Below, in pieces: positions 53,669 through 64,000 of a DNA stretch of 64,000 nucleotides (within the stretch, counting starts at the first letter, position 1; every line of letters starts with the position of its first letter). This DNA is from Channallabes apus (lineage: Eukaryota; Chordata; Actinopteri; Siluriformes; Clariidae): contig CM060104.1 in assembly GCA_030522415.1 (NCBI GenBank), forward strand, positions 9,745,501 to 9,809,500, written 5' to 3'. The position numbers and the translations under genes were made by a program. The notes under the pieces are model-generated. The model had not been told where the DNA came from. It did not search any database and saw only the letters and a program-made list of their open reading frames with translations.

Positions 53669-56118
53669 ACAAAGCTATGGTAACACCAAACTTTTGCTTA
53701 GATTGATAAATTACAGTGACCCATGCCCATTACACGGTATGAAATCTATCAATCATGGATTGCATCAGTGAGTCTCTTTGGATATAAAAATGAATGCTCT
53801 TATGTGATATGATACCACATTATATTTCGTTCCAACAATTTACCAACAAATGTATTAGATTCAGCTGGATAAAATGAGCTCTGTCCGTCTTGTGATTTTA
53901 TTTTACTCACATTATTTTTTTTTGTCAGCAGATTGTTTCCATGGTGATCAATTAAATACAACTTTGTGGTTGAGCATAATAGGTTTTGTTGCTGTTAGTC
54001 TAAAAAGGTTAATCATAAATAATATTAATCAGCGCAACTATTATATCTAGGACTTCATAATGACATAACAGAACATTATGATTATAACAACAGGAACTAG
54101 AACTTCAGAACCCTTTATTGTTGCCTGTTTGGGCAAGTTCCTTGAATATGTAGTTCAAGAGACACCCATAGTTCACAGGGACGGTGTTTCTTTTATCTCC
54201 TTTTGTGTGTTTAGTCATTAGACATCATTTGAGCTTGGGCACTTGGGAAACTTCCTGCTGAGTTAGCCTCTAGCTGCCGTAATTACACGCTCATCACCTG
54301 AATACACAGGGTGTACTCCCTGGGAGCACAGAGGTCTGATCCTGGCCCTGATAGCCTAAGGGGAGGATGACAGCAGTACATTCTGTTATTACTGTCCCAC
54401 TTAGATACACTTATTGGAAACTGGTGAGGATGTCTGAAGGACTCATTAACAGAAATAGGATGGCAAGACATATACTGTAGGTATGTTCTGGATGTTAACG
54501 TAGCTTAATGTTTAAAAAGACTCAACCAAATACTTGAACAGATGCTGTAGCAGAGCCGGTCAATGTATGATATAAAACAAAGCTGACCATAGTTTAGTGA
54601 CTCATACATGAACCATTACAGCTCTGTAGTATATTTTCTGTTATAGCTTATCAAATCACATTCATTTTTATAAATCATTTAGCTGACAGCAGCTCATTTG
54701 ACTGTAGACTATCTGCAACATTACAGACAATATCTCAGATAAGGGAGATTTTTCACAGGCTTTTCCCCATGAATCTATTCTGTCTGGTGTGGCTTCTATA
54801 AATAATTTTTAACAAAATGTTTGAAGGAAAATGGACAAACAAGTGTGCGTTTATTCTCATTGTTGAAATTGTAGCCAAACACATGTAAAGAATTTTAGCA
54901 AAGACGTATGTAATTTGACCTGATATATTATACTCAAATAATGTAAAGATGTAATAAAATAGACTATACATTAGATAATGTAAGATGTAGACAATAATTA
55001 TGGTAACTGTATTTCCTTTTGCTCTGTGGAATGCATTTTGGGCATTTTTTAAAATGTGTCTTTGCATTTGTAGCAACAAAAAAAAAAAGTCTCATTGTGG
55101 AGGCAGCTTGGTGATTAGACCCCTGTAGTTTGGGACTAAAGAGTCAGGGCAGATGCCCTGTGCTCTGAAATGGTTTTGTGTTTTTGTGTCTGGAGCATCT
55201 CCAGGGACAATGTGTCTGATAGAATAGACACACGGCTGTGTCCTGTCCGGAGCCTTCAAGTAGAGAAGTACCAGCCATGCCCTGCCCCCGTCCCAGACAC
55301 TTCGACCTATCGCTTCCTTTCTTCTTGGCCACACTTTCTGTCCTTCCACAATAAAACTCTTCCTGTGTTTACCCAGTGCTCTGCTGTAAGTGTTAAAAAT
55401 CTCATTAGATCTCATTTATACTACACGCTTCCCCTTTAGTAATACATATTACATTAAAAATGTCTGCTTTAATAACACGTCACAGGAAATGAGATTCGAC
55501 ATTTGCAGCTTTTCTTTTCCTTTTCAGAAAGTAATTTCACTGGGCCTGGTTGGCTTTAATAATTCAGAGTTAAATTGATTCATTGCTTTAATTAAAAAAA
55601 ATCTCTTAATTTTAAGGCTGACATTTGCAGATTTAAAGTGTTTCAGGAGCACACTCACTGGGAGATTAGGACATAGGGTGGGAGCGTCGCCATCTCTGAT
55701 TAATATGTTTGTGTTTGCCTGTCTTTGCTATTTTTAGCCAGTAGTCTCTACCTCTGACCTCTTTCCCTCTCTGACCAGAATGTACTTACACTTCAGATGT
55801 ACATAATACCTGGAGTAAGTTTCACAAGTAGCTGATATGTGTAAATATTGGTGGCAATAAAATCCAAAAATAATAGGAGACACAACAATACAATTCCAAG
55901 TTCTATTTTTTTTTTTAATGAAATGAATAAATAGATAAATAAATAAATGAATGAAATAGCCCCTGCCTTCTCTGTTGCTCTTCCAACAAGGCACCTCACC
56001 CCTCCATCAGCTGAACAAACCCTTTGTTTAGGTAGAAATAGGATATGATGAGGAGGCAGACTTTGACCACCCCCAGCACACAACCACACAAACATGCACA
56101 AAGCACATAACAAAAACA

Positions 56119-56145
56119 AACACACACACACACACACACACACAC
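56119..56145. repeat. (CA)n microsatellite
   Basis: About 13 CA units. Confidence 0.88.
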
Positions 56146-56278
56146 CAGTTTTGCTTCTCATTCTATCATCTCTGTATGTAAATAACTAATGATTAACAAT
56201 TAAGCTGCTTAGGGTGAGGAGTATTACTATTAGATTATTTTATCTAATTGCTTATAATGATGTACACATGTACGTGCG

Positions 56279-56357
<79 letters not shown>
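56279..56357. repeat. (TATC)n tetranucleotide microsatellite
   Basis: About 19 uninterrupted TATC units, long enough to be highly variable. Confidence 0.95.
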
Positions 56358-56519
56358 GATTAAATGTGATCTATTCGAACCTGTATAGTAACAACTATAA
56401 GAATATGTGAGTAATTTGTATTTGGCTATAACTAAAGAATGCTCTTGTGGACCAACACTAGGCCCTTACATTCACTATTTCAATTAAATGTAGAGAAATC
56501 AAGCAAGCAACTTAAAAGT

Positions 56520-56521
<2 letters not shown>

Positions 56522-56559
<38 letters not shown>
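56522..56559. repeat. (CT)n microsatellite
   Basis: About 19 CT units. Confidence 0.92.
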
Positions 56560-56561
<2 letters not shown>

Positions 56562-59202
56562 ATGACCAAAGTACATGATAAGATTTGTTGGATAAATTAC
56601 AGCTGGAAAGGAACTGCTGTGTCAAAACAATTACCCTCACCTTTCACCTGATTAAGCACCGAGCAAAGAGTTCCACCCAGACACAATATTTATGCAAAGT
56701 CCTTGTAACGACTCAGATTTCTTTCCAATACAGCTCTCTTTGTTTCTGTCCTGGCAAATTGCTCCTACTGGATTCAGCTCTCACAATCGATTGCAGCGAT
56801 CAATAATCCTACACATGCTAATCCTCTTTCTCTGAGGATCCTCTCTTCCAGTTTTTTTTTTTTCTTCCAGTCTCTACAGATAGTGAATATTTACCCTCGA
56901 AAAATTCATCAATAAGAACACTTTATAATTTCTTTGATATATCAGCAGCTCGTTGACAACTGACATCAATTCCCCAACCTGCTCCGCCTAGCATTCCACA
57001 TCCTTCAAAAACAAGAAACACAACAACAACCTCGACACAAAGACAAACCTACATGTCCATGGGAGCCACTCGGTGACATAAACAAACAGGCTGTTTTTGA
57101 AATGTGAAAGGATCGCTTCCCATCCGTTTCCCTTGGCACACAATGTCAGGAAGTGATTAAACAACACAGGCCTCTGAGAGGCGGGATGTGAGCCACGAGC
57201 CTGAATACTATCTGCTTTATATATCCTTCATCTCCCATTTGAAACATCAGTTAGAACATCGACCTAAAACAAACGCTGTTAGCTAATTTACAGCAAAGTT
57301 AATGTGTGTACATGCAGCGTTCACACCTTCTGTCCTCAGTGCAGCTGTGCGAGTGAAAAACGTGACAGCCATCAGGGGCTATTGCAGCACCTCTGAACAT
57401 TATGCAAGGCTCTCTTGAAGTGAGATTGAACAACAGAATTGTGACTGAATAAGATTAGTCAGTTGTTGAAAGGTGGGTGTTGTGTCAAACGTGTCAAAAA
57501 CTGTCAAGCAGGGGAGAGAAAAAAAGATTTATATAGAGATATATATAGAATTAGGCAAAACTATCTCCTGAAGGAAGAGCTAGAGTTACACTTTGATCTT
57601 CTGCATTTCAAATGTAAAGAAATCAGCTGGCGTCACTCATATCTAATGGTTCATTATAAATGGCTATGTAGGTCCACTGTAACTAATGATTCAATGTTTT
57701 TTTAAAGAAATGTTAAAGAAATGCTTTGCAGACAAAAAAAAATCACACATTGAATTTCTTTGTTTTTGCAAAATCTCAGTGTGACCGCTGCTATGGTGAT
57801 TGCTGAAAGCAACAAAACTCACAAGAGAGCTACAGATACACTAGTGGTGATGGCAAAACTTAATCAAAATATGGGAAGTGTAAGAAAAAATGTACTTATT
57901 ACTTCAAGCTCTGTTTCACTTTATGCAACCTCAATTTCAGCATGAGAACAGAACAGATTGTGCTGGTTGATGACATGAACAAAAATCAATTGTCTTTATT
58001 GTTAAATTTCCTTATTATATAATAAGACATCGTTCTGCATATCGTTATCCAAAGTTTTATTGGGAATATCTTGTATAGTGTACAAAGTAGCAGCTGAGAC
58101 TGTATTGTGTTCAACAAGCTAAAGACCACTTTTGAATTCTCCATTCATTGGTAGGAAAAAAAAACAGCTCATATCATCTGACCACCGGTCTAACCAGAAT
58201 ACTGCAAGCAGTCACCGAGTCACCAGCTTTACTAGTTATGTTAATTCGGATTTGTTAGTCTATTGGCATGACCATGTCACTTGATTGGCTAAAACATGTC
58301 CAGATCTGCACTATATACCATAAACCTATTTAAACCAGTATGACATCTAAGTATTTTTTTTAAGCATAACATATACTGTATAACAAAGGGGGAAAGTACC
58401 GTGCTGGTGTTTATGTGACATCACACCTGGATGCCCTCCTTTGACCCTGCGCTGCATTGTAGCTCATCATGATGTCATCTGTCCAGGCGGCTCATTTCTA
58501 TTAGCAGTGTTTGCATAGCCAGGTGGTGAGCTATCACAATAAGCACCCGAGGATGTGGAAATACAGCCGCTGTCTCTCTCCGGTCTGCTCTTGGCTTCTC
58601 AAGCTACCATCACATGACCATCTGATCAGTTTTGCGAACAAAGGCTGTGTTTATACCCATGCTTCTGAGAAGAATCAGTCAAATGACCTCCATGCTGAAT
58701 TTTCTTGTGAGAGTTCAGAACTGACAGCTACAGGTCATGCTGTTATGTCTGCACACAAGGAAAGCAATGTCTCTGTCCGCCAAGAAGCGGTTTCTTGTAT
58801 GAAGTAATCATCTCAACTCAAGCCTTGTAATGTCTTAAACACAAAGGATCCATATTGAGTCTGTCCGTTTTGTTCGCCATAAATAGCTATCATTTTGTCA
58901 TGTGTTGACATTTTGTCATTCCATACACATTCAGTGCTCTATCTTTTAGTTTCTTGTAAATGACTAAACTCAATACATATGACATGTCGCATTTTTGTAA
59001 TTAGGATTTAAACACTTTGTTGGTCAGATGTTCAACAAGAATTCTACAATTACAATAAAGTGCAATATATCATAAAAGGTGTTTTTAATTACAAAAAACG
59101 TATTTCGAAATGTTTTAAAACTATAATAACACAATTATATAATGAGGTATTGATCAAAATTAAATCAATCTGAAATTTTACTATATTTGACAATTTACAT
59201 AA

Positions 59203-59700
59203 TACGAGGGGCATTCCAATCAAACCGGGATTGATTTTTGATTTTGCAGAATAACAGAACACCCTTATGAGGGTAAGAAAATACTTTTATTAAGCCCCTG
59301 CTACACTAATGCACTTATGCCAGGGTTTCACTGGTGCTTGGATACCATCATGGTATTGTAGAAAGTTTTTTAAGCACGCCAGAGTCATGGTCAGACTGAA
59401 ACACGACTCCCAAGAACTCCATTAATGGCCCAAACATGTGTGAAAGACTTGGAGTGAGGTCAGGACTGTACGGGGATGTGGCACTAACTCTCAGCCAAGT
59501 TCCTGTAATGTGCAAGTGGTGTTTGTGAATGATTGTACAGTATGTACAATTCCCACTGACAGATGCGTCTCTTCCACAAGTTGCAAACAAGCTATTTGTT
59601 GATTTTCAAGGATCAGATGTTCTACTTGTTGAATGTGTACGAGAATGATTGCAGTGGGATCTGTGCCACCTCAGCCAAGATCATCATTCTGTAAATGTCA
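59203..59700 (-). mobile_element. Mariner-like relic, copy 2
   Basis: Starts at its left with TACGAGGGGCATTCCAATCA, a terminus typical of mariner-like elements. It shares AAGTTCCTGTAATGTGCAAG and CCCACTGACAGATGCGTCTC with 12440-12670. A frame of about 80 codons remains on the minus strand; no intact transposase. Confidence 0.6.
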
Positions 59701-60093
59701 ATCGGTTTTACCCCTTTATTTAGAAGAAATTTAATCACAAGTCCTGATTTGACTTGAACGCCGACATAAGAACTGCGTATAATGATCAAGAACAATTAGA
59801 GATTTGCTATTGTGTGATGTGGAATCATCCATGCAGTATACATTCTTAACAAGTAACCAGTATCTTGTTACCTTATTGCTTGAATAGCTCTTCTTCTGGG
59901 CTGAATTTTTGTAGCATTTAATGTCTGGCAAAAACAAAGTCACACTTTCTTTTAAATATCTTTAGCTTTGATTTCAGCATCCACTAAGGTGGCCAATTAA
60001 TAAAAAACTATTAAAACTATTGTAAAACCTATTTCTTGTAGTCAATAAGTGGTTTTCATATGGCCACACAGCTGGTTAGTCCCAATCTTGAGA

Positions 60094-60273
60094 GTTACAT
60101 TTAGCAGACACCCTTATCCGGTGCAACTTACATTTTTATCTCATTACACTTCTGAGCAGTTGAGGGTTAAGGGCCTTGCTCAAGGGCCCAAGAGTGGTAA
60201 ATTGGTGGTAATGGGGTTTGAACCTCGGACCTTCCAAACCATAGTCTAATGCCTTAACCACTGAGCTACACCT
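60094..60273 (-). mobile_element. tRNA-derived SINE, minus strand
   Basis: Minus-strand TGTAGCTCAGTGGTTAAGGC, box B GAGGTTCAAACCCC, AAGGCCCTTAACCCTCAACT, and a tail with CCGGATAAGGGTGTCTGCTA. Same family as 31366-31566. Confidence 0.82.
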
Positions 60274-60298
60274 AATGAGGTCTCATTACATTTTCAGG

Positions 60299-60327
60299 TA
60301 TGTGTGTGTGTGTGTGTGTGTGTGTGA
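60299..60327. repeat. (TG)n microsatellite
   Basis: About 14 TG units. Confidence 0.9.
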
Positions 60328-60329
60328 AG

Positions 60330-60580
60330 AAATGGCCGTTCTCCATTGGTGGCTAACACCCTGGTCCTTCGAGAGCCACAGCCCTGAATGTTTCCTAATT
60401 ATCCCTGCACTACTCACTGCTGATTACCTGGATTAGAGTGGAGTGGGGGAAGACAAAGAGAATCGGTATCTAAACACACCTGATTCAGGTAATCAGCAGT
60501 GAGTAGTGCAGGGATAATTGGAAAACATTCAGGCCTGAGGATCTTGAGGCTCTTCTTTTTTAAAGCTAGCAGGTAACCAC
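60330..60580. mobile_element. Foldback (Angel-type) MITE with 46-bp arms
   Basis: Arm 60385-60430 (TGAATGTTTCCTAATTATCC ... GATTACCTG) is complementary to 60486-60531 with about two mismatches, around a 55-bp loop containing AAACACACCTGATTCAGG. Outer sequence (CTTCGAGAGCCACAGCCCTG against the complement of CAGGCCTGAGGATC) extends the stem. This matches the stem-loop fish MITEs of the Angel type. Confidence 0.75.
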
Positions 60581-60740
60581 TATCCTTACAGGTTTTAATA
60601 ATATTTAGGACAGTTCTTAATCCAATTCATGCCATTTTAATTTTCTACTCCTTCTTCCTCTTCCTTTTCTTGATGCAGGCCAATAATTTGACCTTTCTTT
60701 AATAAGGATTACATTTTTGGCCTGGCAGTGTATGTGTATT

Positions 60741-63700
60741 TAAAATATTTTTCATTTAGGTTAAAAAAAAATATATATATTAAAAAAGAAAGTAAATTTT
60801 TAATAAGTTGAATATTCAACATTCAAGATTCTGTCCTATTTCTAGTTGCTTATTTAAATGTATTTATTTTCTTAAATAAATCCATTGCATATCAATACAA
60901 AATTATTACAAAAAGGTGACTGACAACCCATGTCATATGATTAAACATCTGGTTTGAGAAGTAGAAAATGTATGTAAATAATACTATAGCCTTACAGATA
61001 TCAGATTTTACCCAACTGAAATCCAGTGAGAGACTGGGGTGCAATAACTTAAGACATTCTCTGTTGGTATTCTTTTGTTTCTCACTATCACTAACTGTAA
61101 AACAACTCAGTCAGTTCTACCCTGGCAGCAGCAACAGGGTTTTCCCAGAACACAGCGTGGCCTACAAATATGGCCAGTTATGGTTTATGTCTCCTGTTCC
61201 TTTTCCCTTTGTTTTTGCTCTTGTCTTGACCAGTTCATGTTGTTAGTTGATTGACTGACCATTAACAGTTTCATGAAACTAATTTTGCTTCAAGTGTTTG
61301 TTTGTCCAGTTCAATAAAATCTTGTAGACATGCCCTTACGTCTTTGTGTGCTTATTGAATGAATATACATCCATGAGCATATAAGTGGTTAGGCAAAATA
61401 AAATTATACTCATTTGAGTGACGAATGATATGAAAAACATATGAGATATGAATTTCAACCCATAATGAAAATGTAGGGGTTATTGAAAAAATGTGGGTCA
61501 GATCATTTCTGATAGAATCGTAAGCAAATGATAGTCAAACCCTAAGGTTCAGTGGGATAGAAAAGCAGATAAGCTGCTGGGCTGAGATGTCTTCTACCTA
61601 CATCATGATGGACTGGACAGTGTGTGTAGGCAAATTGCACCTCCTTGCCTAAATTAATTATGAAAACAAAGAGCAACACTGGGTTTCAACATACACACGC
61701 ATGCATACACACACACCCTTTTCTTCTCCGTCCCTAATAGAGGAACACCCAGGCCTCTAATTGAGTTTGGTCTCTCTCATGTCTTATCAGACAGATGTAT
61801 AGCAGGAGCAAAGACAAAGTGGAGACTCACTGTTGCAGCTGATCATATTGGCCCTCGTTCAGTTGCACTCTCCTGCACTTTCATTGCATCTGTGCTGGGC
61901 TGTTTTAAATGACCAAACAAACATCAGGCAGTGTTTGCACAAGGTTTAGGGTTCAAAGTGCAACTGGGCGTCTGGCAACAGAAAACTGGTAAGTCATATA
62001 AACAGATCAAGGAAAATTGCTACGACAGGGTTTACTGAACATGAACAGCTATGAAACTACTCGCTGTACTTTGGAATCTGGAATTTTGGAACGTTTCTCA
62101 AAATCAATTATGTGAAGTGACAGGTCAATAATAGATTTATTCCATTCAGCACTTTTTCGATACAGAAACAAATTGAATAAATTGTGATGGATGAATTTAT
62201 AATCCTGGGCTCTGTTCAATATAAATATGTTATACTCCTTTATACTCTATACACCATTGTAAATAATATTTCTAAACATCTAGAATTCTAAAAAGATGCT
62301 ATTAAACGCTATTGCTTTGGCCATTAATCCAAATCTGACATCACAAGTGACATATTTAATACACAGAAAATGAAATGAACAGTTTAAAGTGATTGCTTCA
62401 GCATTTGCTGAGTTACCTGAACTGAAAAGCATTTGCCTGAAAATGACCTTACTCAAAAAAACTGATACTAAATTATATAATTTAGATGATGACTGTGAGT
62501 CAGTGAGGCAGAAACAGCGAGAGCAAAAGAGAGAGAAAGAGAGAAAGAGAGAGAGATGGCGTAGAAGAAAACCAGAGTGCAAGTACAAGTAATTACATTT
62601 CCATGGATCTAATCAGCATGTAATCAGGGATCTCAGACATACTTGTATAGACAGATGAACGACGAATTAAAGTTAAAACCAACATAAACAATCTTCAGAA
62701 GCAGCATTAATTCACCTTGGCACAGACTCTACATTTATACCATTCTTCCAAAAGATATTGCCTCAGTTAATATTTTGATTAAGATGATGAAGAATTCTGT
62801 CTAAAACCTCTGTCTAAAACCTTCCGTCGGTGTTATTCTAAGTTCAGAGCTGGTGACTCTGAAGGCCACAGTATATGAATTACATGCTTTTCATATTCGA
62901 ATAATCTATTATGTCCTTGTGTCTAGTGGATGGGGCATTGCCAACCACTTCCATCAGAATAAAAAATATTTTCTTTACATTATGTATTGTTTTTTGTAGT
63001 GACTGTAATTGCCAAGGGGACGAGTGGATCCAAGCTATCCACAGGACAACATCTAACTGTTTTTATTTTTCCCTTTAATATGTTATCTGCCTACACATCT
63101 GGACTGTTAAACAACAGGACAGGACTTTCCCATGTTCATCAATATAGCGCATTATAACCCTGCGGTAATTAAGGTTACTCATCGCTTTCTTCATAATTTA
63201 ATCATAACATGCCTGTAGCAACAAGCCTAGAACGACCCGACTAGTAAAACACATTAATACCAAAAGTTTAATTATAGTGTTAACCCTGACAGCCCTAATG
63301 CGCACTTATTGTTCACTTTAATATGAACACCTGCTTGTATGTATGAAGTTATCCAATCGTTCAGTGATATATGGCAGCATCACAAAGCATAACATAACGA
63401 AATATAGGGCAAGAGCTTCACTTAACCTCCACTACACCAGACATCAGAATGGGACCAAATATGATATCTTTAACTTGGAATTTTACTATGGTACAGATGT
63501 TGGTTTGGTCTGGTTTGAGTATTTGATAAATTGCTGGGATTTTACAGAGAATGTTGCTTACCAAACATCTACTGAGTAAAGGGTAACAAGGGAAACACCT
63601 TGATTGAGATGGAGATCTGGGGAAAATGAACAGATAGGTTTGAGCTGAGAGGAAGTCTGTAATAACTCAAAAAAAAGAATTCTTGTCTGTCATGAGCAGG

Positions 63701-64000
63701 GAAAAAAACATCTAAGCACTAAACATCTAATACACAACACCCTGAGGTAGAAAACCACCCTAGGTCCCCTTCTGTCAGCCAAGAATAGGACTCTGAGGCT
63801 ATCAGGGGTACAGAGCAACTGTACTTTGTGCCAACGATAGCATCAGATTTCTGTTTTAGGCTGATGGAATCTGACATGGACTTCTGCTCTTATAACCCAT
63901 TCAACTTTAGGTTTGAGTTGTTGTGCATGCTGAGACACTTTTCTGCTCAGTAGTCACTCAATGTAGAGACTATGTAAGTTACAATAGACTTCATGTCAGC
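60741..64000. other. Gene-free stretch at the window end
   Basis: No exon, RNA gene or full-length transposon recognised. 61730-61960 is a more complex island. AGAGAGAGAAAGAGAGAAAG purine repeats lie at 62520-62560. The rest is AT-rich. Confidence 0.5.

Larger units (their letters stand above)
53665..59202. other. Gene-free stretch with candidate regulatory islands
   Basis: No coding exon recognised. Islands of balanced composition without repeat features occur at 54220-54480, 55090-55740, 56600-57440 and 58400-58810. Microsatellites occur at 56119-56145, 56279-56357 and 56522-56559. Confidence 0.45.
59924..60740. mobile_element. DNA-transposon relic hosting a SINE and a foldback MITE
   Basis: Left end TCTGGCAAAAACAAAGTCAC resembles 28371-28650; right end TTTTTGGCCTGGCAGTGTA (60713-60731) is its rough inverse. 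ATATGGCCACACAGCTGGTT matches 47350. The SINE at 60094-60273 and the MITE at 60330-60580 interrupt it. Confidence 0.5.

Noticed and set aside
54490..54520. Sequence GTTAACGTAGCTTAATG resembling the start of mitochondrial tRNA-Phe (possible NUMT)
   Set aside because: Similarity stops after about 16 bases and the following sequence does not match tRNA or 12S rRNA; most likely chance.

Overview
This window is nuclear DNA from a ray-finned (teleost) fish. Multi-exon genes with GT-AG introns encode vertebrate proteins. The intervening DNA is AT-rich and full of fish-type repeats: V-SINE-like and other tRNA-derived SINEs, Tc1-like, hAT-like and Harbinger-like DNA transposons, and long CA/TA/TATC microsatellites. 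The repeat spectrum would suit an otophysan such as a catfish, but I cannot fix the species from sequence alone.

Layout. (1) 1-5.4 kb, + strand: the 3' half of a DCBLD-family receptor gene (discoidin domain end, transmembrane helix, tail rich in YxxP motifs), cut off by the window start. (2) 8.9-11.9 kb, + strand: a complete two-exon RAB42-type small GTPase. (3) 16.6-21.1 kb, - strand: a complete five-exon TAF12 coding sequence (162 codons), convergent with the Rab gene. As far as I recall, RAB42 and TAF12 are also convergent neighbours in human. (4) 26.6-33.8 kb, - strand: a complete 17-exon CTP synthase 1 coding sequence (589 codons) with all catalytic residues in place. Every coding exon was placed by eye with consistent phases and GT/AG borders. 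(5) 33.8-64 kb: no cellular protein gene recognised. This is a gene desert holding one nearly full-length but frameshifted Tc1 transposon, non-autonomous hAT elements, a 5S-rRNA-derived fragment, foldback repeats, microsatellites and several higher-complexity islands that may be regulatory.

The genes do not form a pathway: TAF12 is a TFIID/SAGA subunit, CTPS1 makes CTP, RAB42 is a trafficking GTPase, and the DCBLD protein is a membrane receptor. I found no rRNA operon, CRISPR array, operon-like system or viral gene. I also found no convincing new multi-gene system. The notable features are structural: a Harbinger-like insertion whose empty site survives in a second copy of the target segment 2.9 kb away; an element nested within it; a 186-bp near-perfect palindrome between taf12 and ctps1; hAT insertions with readable 8-bp target duplications; and a tandemly duplicated poly(A)-signal block after rab42.
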